From IMG/VR virus record IMGVR_UViG_3300028177_000006, positions 1 to 60,289 of that record: a stretch of 60,289 nucleotides of DNA; one strand, given 5' to 3'. Positions 1-6,555 of this stretch are shown here, one piece after another. The position numbers and the translations under genes are program-made. The stretch comes from a virus. A model generated the notes under the pieces. That model searched no databases, had not been told where the DNA came from, and was given only the letters and a program-made list of their open reading frames with translations. Position 1 is the stretch's first letter. Every line of letters begins with the position of its first letter.

Positions 1-120
1 GGAGTAAACACCTCTAGGTGGTCCCTCCATCTCTTCGATTTCTATAATTGTTCCTGTACCTCTGTTGATACCACTATCAGGGTAGAACAAAGCATCACGA
101 ACTCTGGCACCAACTTTCAT
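1..120 (-). CDS. Small SH3/KOW-like protein, 3' part outside window
   Basis: The first 40 codons are visible, beginning MKVGARVRDALF; the rest lies beyond the left edge. The N-terminal M-K-V-G-x-x-V box and a later GTGTIIEIEE strand match the family of tiny beta-rich proteins that fills the next 7 kb, so I place it in that family. Its ATG overlaps the TGA of an upstream 10-codon remnant (ATATGA). The ribosome site is GGTGAGAG, a few bases upstream. Function unknown; an SH3-like fold is inferred from the pattern, not shown. Confidence 0.6.
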   Translation of the reverse strand, partial: MKVGARVRDALFYPDSGINRGTGTIIEIEEMEGPPRGVYS

Positions 121-149
121 ATTACTCTCACCAAATCACCGACTTGCAT
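117..149 (-). pseudogene. 10-codon remnant of an SH3-like gene start
   Basis: ATG followed by codons for MQVGDLVRVI and then TGA. These residues match the conserved N-terminal box of the neighbouring small paralogues, but the reading frame stops at once. It keeps the ribosome site AGGTGATCA and the usual 14-base overlap with the gene upstream, so it looks like the surviving head of a deleted or replaced cassette. It could still be translated as a coupling leader for the next gene, whose ATG overlaps its stop codon. Confidence 0.45.
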
Positions 150-336
150 TGATCACCTTCGCGCTGTCTTTGATAGCATAGCCAACCAATGTCTTTCGAC
201 CATCAATAATAATCTCATAATCAGGTGGATAGCCAGCACCACTAGGGATCGCGGCAATAATCAAACCGATGTTAGAGCGAAAGCCATACACACGGCAAGC
301 TAGACTATTCATCCGAATCAAATCACCGACTTGCAC
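136..336 (-). CDS. Small SH3/KOW-like paralogue (66 aa)
   Basis: I start this gene at GTG 336, giving (M)QVGDLIRMNS...NIGLIIAAIP...YEIIIDGRK...KVINASR. GGAGGT lies seven bases upstream and the reading matches its paralogues; an in-frame ATG further up would run through the neighbouring gene. Family pattern: an N-terminal VGDLV box, a central G-L-I/V strand, a polar loop, a hydrophobic strand and a terminal V-I-N tail, as in an SH3-like barrel. It overlaps the upstream gene by 14 bases, and its own last five codons are the out-of-frame reading of the remnant start at 147-149. Function unknown. Confidence 0.72.
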   Translation of the reverse strand: MQVGDLIRMNSLACRVYGFRSNIGLIIAAIPSGAGYPPDYEIIIDGRKTLVGYAIKDSAKVINASR

Positions 337-478
337 TAAGCACCTCCAAGAGTTTCGGCAGCATGTGGAAAACCATGCCATGCTGCGGGAAGCTGACGAG
401 CCAGCCGTCACTTTCCCACGCCAAGATGACACCGATGTTACCATCCATAGTCTCACGTACCAAACTGCCGACTTTCAT
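323..478 (-). CDS. Small SH3/KOW-like paralogue (51 aa)
   Basis: A 51-codon gene, MKVGSLVRETMD...NIGVILAWES...LLEVLSASR. It carries the family's VGxLV box, GVI strand and LLEV ending. Codons for LEV (TTG GAG GTG) contain the GGAGGT ribosome site of the next gene, and LSASR is the +1 reading of that gene's GTG CAA GTC GG. The ATG overlaps the stop of the upstream gene (TAATG), implying translational coupling. The shortest intact paralogue here. Function unknown. Confidence 0.72.
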   Translation of the reverse strand: MKVGSLVRETMDGNIGVILAWESDGWLVSFPQHGMVFHMLPKLLEVLSASR

Positions 479-828
479 TAGTATGTCACCGAACGCTGAA
501 CGTGCAGAGCCTCAAAGCCACGCCCTCGGATATCGGCGGGATCATCCAACCCCTCGCCAAGACGAATGAAGCGATAACCTTCGTCCTCATCCTCATCGTC
601 GCACCAGTCCATAAAATCTTGAACCGCTTCCACTTCTTCATAGCCTTCATACCACTTCGCACCGTACCAGTGGAACAGCACGCCGCCTTCACCATCATAA
701 TCATCTACGCGACGATCAGCGTGCTGATAACACATGGCGCGAGTCTCGGGACTCTTAGCCAGAGTGACTAGAAACTGGGGCAGTACCTCTTTGCTGACTG
801 CCAAAACTACTTCAGAACGATAACCCAT
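478..828 (-). CDS. Conserved phage protein, MGYRSEV family
   Basis: A 116-residue acidic protein beginning MGYRSEVVLAVSKEV, a start shared by a widespread family of small phage proteins of unknown function. A DEDEDEG stretch sits near residue 85 and the C-terminus is hydrophilic. First gene after promoter-like element P1 (854-886), with AGAGAGG as ribosome site. It leads a unit that runs into the small SH3-like genes to the left. I know of no biochemical role; the position suggests early expression and a host-takeover function, which is inference. Confidence 0.75.
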   Translation of the reverse strand: MGYRSEVVLAVSKEVLPQFLVTLAKSPETRAMCYQHADRRVDDYDGEGGVLFHWYGAKWYEGYEEVEAVQDFMDWCDDEDEDEGYRFIRLGEGLDDPADIRGRGFEALHVQRSVTY

Positions 829-853
829 GCAAACCTCTCTCTTTGTTGCTCAT

Positions 854-886
854 ATATTAGACGTACAGCCTTCATGTTTTATTCAA
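854..886 (-). promoter_or_regulatory. Promoter-like element P1 (21-bp spacer family)
   Basis: On the minus strand: TTGAATAAAA, then TACGTCTAATATATGAGCAA. TTGAAT and TAATAT are separated by exactly 21 bases, as in four other copies in this window. The upstream half overlaps the 3' end of the gene ending at 879. It precedes the gene starting at 828. Confidence 0.7.
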
Positions 887-1160
887 TCTTTCTTAAAGAA
901 AGTTGATCTTTCTGCGCACTTACGATCTCCAAGCTGTTCATGGCAAAGTTTCTTATCAACCTGCCATTGAACCAAAGCACATCAACCGTGCCGCCTCCGA
1001 GTAGTTTTGACCAGTTGCCGTTACGACTGACCTTCATTTCCTCTGGCAAATCACGAATCGCTACAACCATTCCCATCACTCTAGACGGAGGCATGGGCTT
1101 GCCGCCCTTGTGCAGATTTATTACTCTGTTACCTTGTCTTACTAAATCACCGACTTTCAT
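879..1160 (-). CDS. SH3/KOW-like paralogue, long form (93 aa)
   Basis: MKVGDLVRQGNRVINLHKGG...VMGMVVAIRDLPEE...GTVDVLWFNGR...NSLEIVSAQK, then a charged tail. It carries the MKVGDLV box, the G-M-V-V strand, the V-x-V-L-W strand typical of the family and the LEIVS ending. It has an insertion between strands two and three and a longer C-terminus, and is the last gene of its array, so its tail is not constrained by a downstream start. Its ATG overlaps the upstream gene by 14 bases. Function unknown. Confidence 0.78.
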   Translation of the reverse strand: MKVGDLVRQGNRVINLHKGGKPMPPSRVMGMVVAIRDLPEEMKVSRNGNWSKLLGGGTVDVLWFNGRLIRNFAMNSLEIVSAQKDQLSLRKIE

Positions 1161-1353
1161 TGATCACCCTCAAGTGTGTACTTTTCTGCGTAATCGGGTA
1201 GGGCGCTGGAGCGCCCGATCCCATCCACAAAACTTTAACGTCGGTGTTGCCTGTGTACTTTCCAGTTTCGACAACCAGACCAACATCAATGGATAGACCT
1301 TTGCGCTCCCGCGCTGCCTGAAACGCATACGATACCAGATCACCTACTTGCAC
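1147..1353 (-). CDS. SH3/KOW-like paralogue (68 aa, GTG start)
   Basis: (M)QVGDLVSYAFQAARER...IDVGLVVETGKY...DVKVLWMGSGAP...LRVINESR. Start GTG at 1353, preceded by GGAGGTGATCA. The VGDLV, VGLVVE and VKVLW segments are the family signature. The INESR tail is the out-of-frame reading of the next gene's ATG AAA GTC GG, with the stop TGA lying in its Gly-Asp codons. Function unknown; a small beta-barrel is inferred. Confidence 0.78.
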   Translation of the reverse strand: MQVGDLVSYAFQAARERKGLSIDVGLVVETGKYTGNTDVKVLWMGSGAPAPYPITQKSTHLRVINESR

Positions 1354-1516
1354 TGATCACCTCCACATCATCTGGGTCAGCAAGTTGTTCGCGTCCAATG
1401 CCCAGCAGGATTCTCCAATAATAAGAACCGCCCTCAAAATCGTAAGTTCCCACGATTATGCCTACGGCATATTGTCCCAGCTTCCTCTTTACTCTCACCA
1501 GATCACCGACTTTCAT
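1340..1516 (-). CDS. SH3/KOW-like paralogue (58 aa)
   Basis: A 58-codon gene: MKVGDLVRVKRKLG...VGIIVGTYDFEGG...YYWRILLGIG...DVEVISASR. It overlaps both neighbours by 14 bases, exactly like the other array members. The codons for VEV supply the GGAGGTGATCA ribosome site of the following gene. The family pattern is clear despite the small size. Function unknown. Confidence 0.75.
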   Translation of the reverse strand: MKVGDLVRVKRKLGQYAVGIIVGTYDFEGGSYYWRILLGIGREQLADPDDVEVISASR

Positions 1517-1706
1517 TGATTATCTCCAGTTGATCCAGCGGGGTTGAATACTCTGCCCCATCCCACAACACATATCCGCGAGTGATAACCGTCCAGCCTT
1601 CCGAATCCAGATCGGTAGCGTAAGTATCATCACGGACGTAAATGCCCACAACAGATTTCTCGTAGCCCGTTGGAAAGTTTACTAATACCAAATCACCGAC
1701 TTGCAT
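1503..1706 (-). CDS. SH3/KOW-like paralogue (67 aa)
   Basis: MQVGDLVLVNFPTGYEK...VVGIYVRDDTY...TRGYVLWDGAEYS...LDQLEIINESR. It has the MQVGDLV box, a VVGIYV strand, a GYVLWDG strand and the LEIINESR ending, whose last five codons are the frame-shifted reading of the downstream ATG AAA GTC GG. Fourteen-base overlaps on both sides. More acidic than its neighbours. Function unknown. Confidence 0.78.
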   Translation of the reverse strand: MQVGDLVLVNFPTGYEKSVVGIYVRDDTYATDLDSEGWTVITRGYVLWDGAEYSTPLDQLEIINESR

Positions 1707-1875
1707 TGATTACCTCCAGCAAGTGCGGGAACACATACCTTGAACCGCTAGCAAACAAAACTTTGGCAGCGGTGGAAGGTGAATCGGACACAGGTGAGGT
1801 GAAGCCGATCACCAAGCCAACAGATCCATCATGATCCATAAGAGTCGGCGCTTTTACTAAATCACCGACTTTCAC
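1693..1875 (-). CDS. SH3/KOW-like paralogue (60 aa)
   Basis: MKVGDLVKAPTLMDHDG...VGLVIGFTSPVSD...AAKVLFASG...LLEVINASR. First gene of the uninterrupted array after the fused gene upstream, whose TGA it overlaps by four bases (ATGA). The codons for LEV encode the next gene's GGAGGT. Sequence identity to its neighbours is concentrated in the VGDLV box and the tail, while the middle has diverged, as expected for old tandem duplicates. Function unknown. Confidence 0.78.
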   Translation of the reverse strand: MKVGDLVKAPTLMDHDGSVGLVIGFTSPVSDSPSTAAKVLFASGSRYVFPHLLEVINASR

Positions 1876-2330
1876 GATACCAACTCCAAGTCACGGGTGC
1901 TCAAGCCGACGCTGCCGATGTTCTGAACGCCAAGCCAACTAATGTCACAAACATCACTGCGTTCCTTGACAACCAAGCCAGTCACACCAGCAAAGCCCCA
2001 ACGCATAGCACGCTTGTTCTGCTTGCCACGAACCAGTTGACCCACGCTGAACTTGCAAGGTGGTGCCTTCATCGAGTGAAGCAGTTGTGTCAGGTTACTG
2101 CGGAACGAACCAGCAAAGTAATCGCTCTGCATATCAGAGTGATCGTTAGAGCGACGGCGATGCCAGTTGCATGCATCGTGTTCCATCGCAGAGGCTCTGT
2201 CACCGGAGTGACCGTTCGCAAGGAACGATCCGATCTCGTTTTCGTATCCCCACCAGAATCGGCTTCCGTCATACTGGACTACGACACCTAGGTACTTCTC
2301 GATCTTCTTGATTGCTGACTTGACTTTCAT
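1872..2330 (-). CDS. Two-domain protein: unknown N-domain plus SH3-like C-domain
   Basis: 152 residues. Residues 1 to about 90 (MKVKSAIKKIEKYLG...FWWGYENEIGSFLANG) form an unrecognised domain rich in aromatic, His and Asp residues. Residues about 93-152 (FSVGQLVRGKQN...GVTGLVVKERSDV...ISWLG...RDLELVS) repeat the SH3-like pattern of the genes to the left. It therefore appears to be a fusion of the small module to another domain. It is the first gene after promoter-like element P2, with AGAGAGG as ribosome site. Function unknown. Confidence 0.72.
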   Translation of the reverse strand: MKVKSAIKKIEKYLGVVVQYDGSRFWWGYENEIGSFLANGHSGDRASAMEHDACNWHRRRSNDHSDMQSDYFAGSFRSNLTQLLHSMKAPPCKFSVGQLVRGKQNKRAMRWGFAGVTGLVVKERSDVCDISWLGVQNIGSVGLSTRDLELVS

Positions 2331-2356
2331 GCTTGAACCTCTCTTTGTTGCTCACT

Positions 2357-2389
2357 ATATTAGACGTGCTAGCCCTTCATTTTATTCAA
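2357..2389 (-). promoter_or_regulatory. Promoter-like element P2 (21-bp spacer family)
   Basis: Minus strand: TTGAATAAAATGAAGGGC, then ACGTCTAATATAGTGAGCAA. The spacer from TTGAAT to TAATAT is 21 bases. The 5' half lies in an imperfect inverted repeat (TTTCATT...AATGAA). It precedes the gene starting at 2330. Confidence 0.72.
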
Positions 2390-2406
2390 TGAAAAGCAAA
2401 GAAAGT

Positions 2407-2652
2407 CTAAAAAAGATCGCGAATGTGCGTAAACTTCTTGGGCGGGTCCACAACGATAAGCGCGCCGCGATTGCGATCCGACTCCTCATAAGCATCTAAA
2501 TCAAATCTAGATAGAACCTGTCTCACCAAATCCTTCATTCTCTGAGAGTTTCCAGTAATGATTTTGAATGGGGCTTCGGTTCTATGAGCAAAGGCTATCA
2601 CTTGTGTTTCTACGTTCTCATGTTTTACGCCATGCAAGTCAAGCGTTTTCAT
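2407..2652 (-). CDS. Smr-domain (small MutS-related) protein
   Basis: 81 residues beginning MKTLDLHGVKHENVE. The DLHG motif near residue 4 and the later IITGNSQRMKDLVRQVL segment are the two hallmarks of Smr domains, which bind or nick branched nucleic acid, and in some families act as ribonucleases. The length equals a stand-alone Smr domain. I use the ATG at 2652, just after the methylase stop at 2657, rather than an upstream TTG overlapping the methylase. The cut-site specificity cannot be predicted. Likely a recombination or mRNA-processing accessory. Confidence 0.7.
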   Translation of the reverse strand: MKTLDLHGVKHENVETQVIAFAHRTEAPFKIITGNSQRMKDLVRQVLSRFDLDAYEESDRNRGALIVVDPPKKFTHIRDLF

Positions 2653-2656
2653 TTTG

Positions 2657-3541
2657 TCATCCAAGGTTAATGTTTCCAATCATCAGAATCTCTCTCGCTT
2701 TCTTTGCGGTGAAGGTTCCATCGTCATGCTTCTTTCTGCGTCCTGCCGTATAGGTCACGTCAAAATACACTATCTTGTTGTCGCCTGTCCGGTCCTCAAA
2801 GAACCCATCGCCCACATCACGGTTAGACATGATGGCGTATGCACCCAACTCCTTAGAATCATTGAGGAATCCAATCACTCGCTGTTGCATGCTGTCATCA
2901 AAGTTCACACCATACTGAGTGAATGAGCCGCGATAGGGAGGGTCGAGAAACACAAAGGCATTTTGATGGGTCAGTTCATGGCGCGTCTTTGCCAACACAC
3001 GCCCAAAGTCACCGGACAGCAGCGTGCATCGTTGCAGTGCATGGTGCCACTCCATCACATTATCACGGTCATAAACCTTGTCTTTCTGGTTCAACAGCCC
3101 GCTCGGAGTACCAAACCGACCATTCGTATTCTGGTTGATCTGCCAGATACCATTGAATCCTGTTTTCATCAGAAAGTATAATGTTGCAGCCTCGTCAGTC
3201 TCCGTCCACTTCTCATAATCGTAGGCATGTTCGTGTCGTAAAGCATAATAAAGCTCTTTGCGCTCGGGTTTGTCCAATGGCAGATAGCGATCCGAAAGAT
3301 GGTCTAGCCTGTCGATGAACAACTCAACATCATGCTTGACAGCAGTATAAATCTGCATGATTGACTCATTGTAATCATTCAGTACAAACTTAGCCTTTGG
3401 GTTCTTCTGGTATGCCCACACAAACATAGCGCCTGCACCGACGAACGGTTCAACATACAGGTCAAACGTATCTGGTAGATGTTCGGTATACTTTTTAATC
3501 ATGCGAGTCTTACCACCCGCCCACATAAACAATGGCTTCAT
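2657..3541 (-). CDS. dam: Dam-type adenine-N6 DNA methyltransferase (D12 class)
   Basis: 294 residues with the D12-class layout. MWAGGKTR at 6-13 and EPFVGAGAMF at 31-40 form the S-adenosylmethionine pocket, and DPPY at 199-202 is the catalytic motif. Enzymes of this type methylate adenine, often in GATC, but the target cannot be read from sequence. Its start overlaps the stop of the upstream PD-(D/E)XK nuclease-like gene by four bases, the arrangement expected of a modification-restriction pair. One of three adenine methylases in the window. It ends in NINLG, where the strand-biased AAGGTTAATG motif lies. Confidence 0.88.
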   Translation of the reverse strand: MKPLFMWAGGKTRMIKKYTEHLPDTFDLYVEPFVGAGAMFVWAYQKNPKAKFVLNDYNESIMQIYTAVKHDVELFIDRLDHLSDRYLPLDKPERKELYYALRHEHAYDYEKWTETDEAATLYFLMKTGFNGIWQINQNTNGRFGTPSGLLNQKDKVYDRDNVMEWHHALQRCTLLSGDFGRVLAKTRHELTHQNAFVFLDPPYRGSFTQYGVNFDDSMQQRVIGFLNDSKELGAYAIMSNRDVGDGFFEDRTGDNKIVYFDVTYTAGRRKKHDDGTFTAKKAREILMIGNINLG

Positions 3542-4035
3542 ACAATCTCCATGATTCTTGCAGCGACCTCACTAATGTTCGCATGCTTAGGTTCCATTAT
3601 AGCATAGTTTGACTCACAAAGCAATAGGTTGATCTCATCTTGATACTTCTGACCTTGGAACGTTTTACCTGAAAACACTAGAAAGAAAGGGCTGTCCACT
3701 GTGTTGTGTTCTTCTCTCACCTTGCGTTGCAGTGGCTCAGACAAGAATTTATACACACGCTCATGGGCGTTGCCTCCATTGTTCCCTGCTTTGTTCTCAA
3801 TGAAAAGGCACTTGCCTGTCTTTGTATTGGTGACCTTGGAATCCAGCTTGATCCCCCTGCCCTCGGTATAGATCACCAGCTTTGGCGGCTGGTGGTGGAC
3901 CGTGTAATGACTTGGCAAATGCTTTGCCAACGCAAATGCGAAAGTTTCTTCGCCAGCGGTGCCAACTTGATTAGCTTCAAGCTGCCAGTTTTCCCTGCTA
4001 GACAAATAATGCGGCGGCTGATCATGGTAGCTCAC
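3538..4035 (-). CDS. Putative PD-(D/E)XK restriction endonuclease
   Basis: 165 residues. GIKLDSKV (Asp65) followed by CLFIENKAG (Glu80-x-Lys82) gives the D...ExK metal site of the PD-(D/E)XK nuclease fold. GGNAHERVYKFL directly after resembles the GNAxER segment of EcoRI/MunI-like enzymes. It is co-translated with the Dam-type methylase (ATGA overlap), which supports a type II restriction-modification reading. An alternative is a self-protected phage nuclease for degrading host or rival DNA. Specificity unknown; the family assignment is by motif only. Confidence 0.6.
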   Translation of the reverse strand: MSYHDQPPHYLSSRENWQLEANQVGTAGEETFAFALAKHLPSHYTVHHQPPKLVIYTEGRGIKLDSKVTNTKTGKCLFIENKAGNNGGNAHERVYKFLSEPLQRKVREEHNTVDSPFFLVFSGKTFQGQKYQDEINLLLCESNYAIMEPKHANISEVAARIMEIV

Positions 4036-4270
4036 TTGTAGCTCCTAAGTTTAATGTTTCTTCGTGTACATCGAGCACTTCACCAGTTTGCAGCATGCTG
4101 ATTGTCCATCCTATCTCGGATGGCCACGCCTCGGGACACAGGCTATACATCTTAAATTCCTCTCCAGTCCTGATAGGATCTGGAATCTCACACTGCGCTA
4201 GCAACAGTACTGGACCTTGATCCAGCCAGTTATATACTCGCCCTGCCTTATATTTTGTCTTGTGTTTCAC
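4022..4270 (-). CDS. Small protein of the SH3-like zone (82 aa)
   Basis: Starts at GTG 4270 behind GGAGGTTATCA, giving (M)KHKTKYKAGRVYNWL...PVLLLAQCEIP...GWTISMLQTGEVLDV. An upstream ATG would overlap the previous gene much more. The beta-strand pattern and the ending (GEVLDV) suggest a divergent member of the small SH3-like set, though the VGDLV box is replaced by KAGRVYNW. It overlaps the nuclease gene by 14 bases, the same distance seen in the array. Function unknown. Confidence 0.55.
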   Translation of the reverse strand: MKHKTKYKAGRVYNWLDQGPVLLLAQCEIPDPIRTGEEFKMYSLCPEAWPSEIGWTISMLQTGEVLDVHEETLNLGATSELP

Positions 4271-4478
4271 TGATAACCTCCAAATGTTTGAACCCAAAGT
4301 CTGACCATGGCGTAGTTCGACCGGCGAATTTCACCGGTGCAATCCAGCGAATTCGGGCATGCTGATCGCCATCAGAGCCGCATGCAGTATACTGAACAAC
4401 CAGACCAACTGCTCCGATAAAATCTTTATAAACGTAACCCTTTGAGGGTCCAACATATTTGACTAATGTGCCGATCAT
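4248..4478 (-). CDS. SH3/KOW-like paralogue (76 aa)
   Basis: MIGTLVKYVGPSKG...GAVGLVVQYTACG...ARIRWIAPVKF...KHLEVISETQDKI. The family elements are present: a G-T-L-V box, VGLVVQY strand, I-R-W strand and LEVIS ending. The GAG GTT codons of LEV carry the ribosome site of the next gene. Its ATG overlaps the upstream stop by four bases. Function unknown. Confidence 0.73.
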   Translation of the reverse strand: MIGTLVKYVGPSKGYVYKDFIGAVGLVVQYTACGSDGDQHARIRWIAPVKFAGRTTPWSDFGFKHLEVISETQDKI

Positions 4479-4783
4479 GACTTATTCACCATCAACAGGG
4501 GAAAACCTGCGGGCAAGCCGCCCTCCACCATGCCGCCATGCTTCGCGATAACGTTAATGATGACTTGACGCGGAACCCAGCCATACACAGTATCGGTCGG
4601 CTTGTTCGGCGACTCACAGTACTCCATTAGCATCGGCTCACGCTCGCTCGGGAACCCGACCTCTGCTTCTGTGTAAAAGTCTGCGTTGTTCACGCGGGGC
4701 GTGCAGTATGATCCCTCATGGGCTTGCACACTCATGCTGAAGCCATCGGCGCATACTATCAAACTATTTCTCTTTGTGCTCAT
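4475..4783 (-). CDS. Conserved phage protein (102 aa)
   Basis: I begin at ATG 4783 (MSTKRNSLIVCADGFSMSV), behind AGAGAAG, rather than at an ATG 30 bases upstream that lacks a better site. The motifs CADGFSMSVQA, EVGFPSEREP and TVYGWVPRQVI belong to a small protein family common in tailed phages. No function is established. It contains three cysteines but no clear metal site. It sits inside the SH3-like array but is unrelated to it. Confidence 0.72.
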   Translation of the reverse strand: MSTKRNSLIVCADGFSMSVQAHEGSYCTPRVNNADFYTEAEVGFPSEREPMLMEYCESPNKPTDTVYGWVPRQVIINVIAKHGGMVEGGLPAGFPLLMVNKS

Positions 4784-5003
4784 TCTTCTCTGCCTTTTCC
4801 AAGAACATTTCATGGAAATTAAGTGTTTGTCCGTTTGTCATCCACAGCTTATAGATGGATGTAAACTTTATGTGTGGGTCGCGCCGTGGACCCATTTGAT
4901 CTTTTACTTCTTCAATGATTAAGCCCATACGACTATCGGGCAACTTCTCATCATGCGTACCATCCTTGATACGCACCAAATCTCCAACCTTAAACTTTTT
5001 CAT
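4764..5003 (-). CDS. SH3/KOW-like paralogue (79 aa)
   Basis: MKKFKVGDLVRIKDGTHDEK...RMGLIIEEVKDQ...KFTSIYKLWMTNG, then a lysine/glutamate-rich tail. The start at ATG 5003 is behind AGAGAAAAG; longer forms lack a ribosome site. The full family signature is present (KVGDLVR, MGLIIE, YKLW). The ATG overlaps the upstream TGA (CTGATG). Function unknown. Confidence 0.76.
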   Translation of the reverse strand: MKKFKVGDLVRIKDGTHDEKLPDSRMGLIIEEVKDQMGPRRDPHIKFTSIYKLWMTNGQTLNFHEMFLEKAEKNEHKEK

Positions 5004-5245
5004 CAGCTTTTCTCTACCGTGGCTAGCCGACAATCCGCAACGTTGCAAAGAACGATGTTGCTAAAATCAGTCAACGGACGAACCTTTGCAATCGAAAGTC
5101 CCACCTCAACAATGATACCGTGCGACTCTTTTTCTTCGTATTCCTGCGGGTTCGATGAGGCATAGTGGGTAAATGCCACCATGTCGCCAGCACTGAATCG
5201 CGGTTCAGTTGAAAGGTTATTAATATTAGCTTTGTGCTTCTTCAT
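5003..5245 (-). CDS. SH3/KOW-like protein (80 aa)
   Basis: MKKHKANINNLSTEP, then FSAGDMVAFTHY...SHGIIVEVGLSIAKVRPLTD and NVADCRLATVEKS. A 17-residue basic/polar extension precedes a family-type barrel (SAGDMV box, HGIIVEV strand, AKVRPL strand). It is coupled to the next gene by a shared TGATG. Function unknown. Confidence 0.65.
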   Translation of the reverse strand: MKKHKANINNLSTEPRFSAGDMVAFTHYASSNPQEYEEKESHGIIVEVGLSIAKVRPLTDFSNIVLCNVADCRLATVEKS

Positions 5246-5492
5246 AGCCGCTTAGTAACTTCACATTATGCGAATGCACATTGTAATAAGACCTGCCTTG
5301 CGACAAGACCTTGAGTATTTGATAGTACGGACTACAACCGTCTGGTAGGCTTCCGCCAGTCGAGAAAAGGTTAATACAGTGCCAGTGAGATGCCTTCAGC
5401 ACAACTGCCTGCCCATTGGGGCATGGTATAAACATTTCTTTGTCCACATGCTGTACGTGGATCAGATCTCCTTTCTGGTATGCTCTCTGCAC
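5226..5492 (-). CDS. SH3/KOW-like protein (88 aa, GTG start)
   Basis: (M)QRAYQKGDLIHVQHVD...GQAVVLKASHWHC...YYQILKVLSQGRSYYNV...VKLLSGYEEAQS. Start GTG 5492 lies within TAGTG of the upstream stop and has GGAGGC in front. KGDLIHV, a hydrophobic V-V-L strand and YYQILKV follow the family plan with a longer loop. It overlaps the next gene by 20 bases. Function unknown. Confidence 0.62.
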   Translation of the reverse strand: MQRAYQKGDLIHVQHVDKEMFIPCPNGQAVVLKASHWHCINLFSTGGSLPDGCSPYYQILKVLSQGRSYYNVHSHNVKLLSGYEEAQS

Positions 5493-5716
5493 TAAGCCTC
5501 CGCGATGATGCAACCGGGAACACTCACGATTGCCGAGAACAGATTCTCGATTTGGAAGCGCTCTGCCATGCCCTCTGGCGAGTCAGGATCATCAATGGCA
5601 GCGAGCTTTTCGACCGCCATCGCCCATACAGAGTGTTGAGTGACATTATCACCGAACTCAGCGGCTCGCACAATCGCAGCTTCAAAGGGAGTAAGATTAG
5701 TTTCGATTTCTTCCAT
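5492..5716 (-). CDS. Small unknown protein (74 aa)
   Basis: MEEIETNLTPFEAAIVRAAEFG...VWAMAVEKLAAID...FQIENLFSAIVSVPGC. Mostly helical, acidic, no recognised domain. Start ATG 5716 is behind GGTGA; a GTG nine bases upstream, which would overlap the previous stop by four bases, is the alternative. Not part of the SH3-like set. Confidence 0.6.
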   Translation of the reverse strand: MEEIETNLTPFEAAIVRAAEFGDNVTQHSVWAMAVEKLAAIDDPDSPEGMAERFQIENLFSAIVSVPGCIIAEA

Positions 5717-5721
5717 GTTAT

Positions 5722-6084
5722 TCACCGTGCGTACACAACGCCATATGGGGTTACAGACTTTAGACCATTCGCGCCGTCGTTGACGTATCCACGAATAGCG
5801 GAGTTGCCCTTTGTATAAGGGGCTTTATAGGTTGCAGCCTTAAAGATTGCACCATCGGACTTGCGAACAAACCCATACACAGAGCACTGACGACCACCGC
5901 CATGCTCTACCGGATCTTGCTTGACAACCTTCCAATAAGTCCGACCGGGGTGGACGGCTATCTCGGGCGGTGTCAGCATCGCATAGTTTTTGGCGAAATG
6001 CTCATTGACCATGACCTGAACGCCCTTTACGAAGGTGTCAAAGGCATATTCAATTTCTTCTGGACTTCTCTTGTTAAGCTGCAT
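5722..6084 (-). CDS. Conserved phage protein (120 aa)
   Basis: A helical N-terminus followed by GRTYWKVVKQ, SVYGFVRKSDGAIFKAA, AIRGYV and a TPYGVVYAR ending. This pattern belongs to a family of small phage proteins with the sense 'phage-specific fold, function unknown', often encoded among early genes. First gene behind promoter-like element P3, with AAAGGAGAG ribosome site. I cannot assign a role. Confidence 0.75.
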   Translation of the reverse strand: MQLNKRSPEEIEYAFDTFVKGVQVMVNEHFAKNYAMLTPPEIAVHPGRTYWKVVKQDPVEHGGGRQCSVYGFVRKSDGAIFKAATYKAPYTKGNSAIRGYVNDGANGLKSVTPYGVVYAR

Positions 6085-6111
6085 GTAACTCTCCTTTCTT
6101 TGTTGTTCACT

Positions 6112-6144
6112 ATATTAGACGTATGGGGCTTTCATTTTATTCAA
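6112..6144 (-). promoter_or_regulatory. Promoter-like element P3 (21-bp spacer family)
   Basis: Minus strand: TTGAATAAAATGAAAGCC, then ACGTCTAATATAGTGAACAA, with 21 bases between TTGAAT and TAATAT. The upstream part is a near-perfect inverted repeat (GCTTTTCATT...AATGAAAGC). It precedes the gene starting at 6084. Confidence 0.72.
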
Positions 6145-6195
6145 TGAAAAGCAAAGAAAAATCAACTTTTTCCGGAGGCTCTTTGTCGTCGGAGG

Positions 6196-6495
6196 TTAAT
6201 AATCATCACGCTTAACTGCGAGGATGATGGCATCAATATAGCCGGGTGGCACTTTGAGGGTAACCCTGCGCCACCCCATCCACATCGGTCCAGTATCTAT
6301 GAGATCCCATATGCCCTCCTCGATTTGCTCACGGACATTCTCTCTTTCGATGATCAGTTCCAAGAGGTTGCCCCCATCGTCCGAAACAAACCTGATGTGA
6401 AACGGTTGATCATAGACCCTATTGATATGTTTCTCTAAAGCTGCTTTGGCTTCTGCTTTAGAAGCCTTCTCTCCACTGAAAAAAATGTTCGCCAT
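6196..6495 (-). CDS. Unknown protein (99 aa)
   Basis: MANIFFSGEKASKAEAKAAL...PFHIRFVSDDGGNLLELIIE...TGPMWMGWRRVTLKVPPGYI. Mixed alpha/beta, no recognised motif. AAGGAGAG precedes the start. A TATATTAT-like -10 lies just upstream (about 6517-6530) without a convincing -35, so it may have its own weak promoter. Its TAA is embedded in GATTATTAACCTCC, a variant of the strand-biased motif. Confidence 0.6.
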   Translation of the reverse strand: MANIFFSGEKASKAEAKAALEKHINRVYDQPFHIRFVSDDGGNLLELIIERENVREQIEEGIWDLIDTGPMWMGWRRVTLKVPPGYIDAIILAVKRDDY

Positions 6496-6555
6496 ACTCT
6501 CTCCTTATAGCGTTTACGCCCATATAATATATAGAAGAAAGCACGCGAATAAGGG

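Noticed and set aside
269-569. Plus-strand open frames over the left gene array
   Set aside because: They mirror minus-strand genes with good ribosome sites and show no domain, no start signal and no family pattern.
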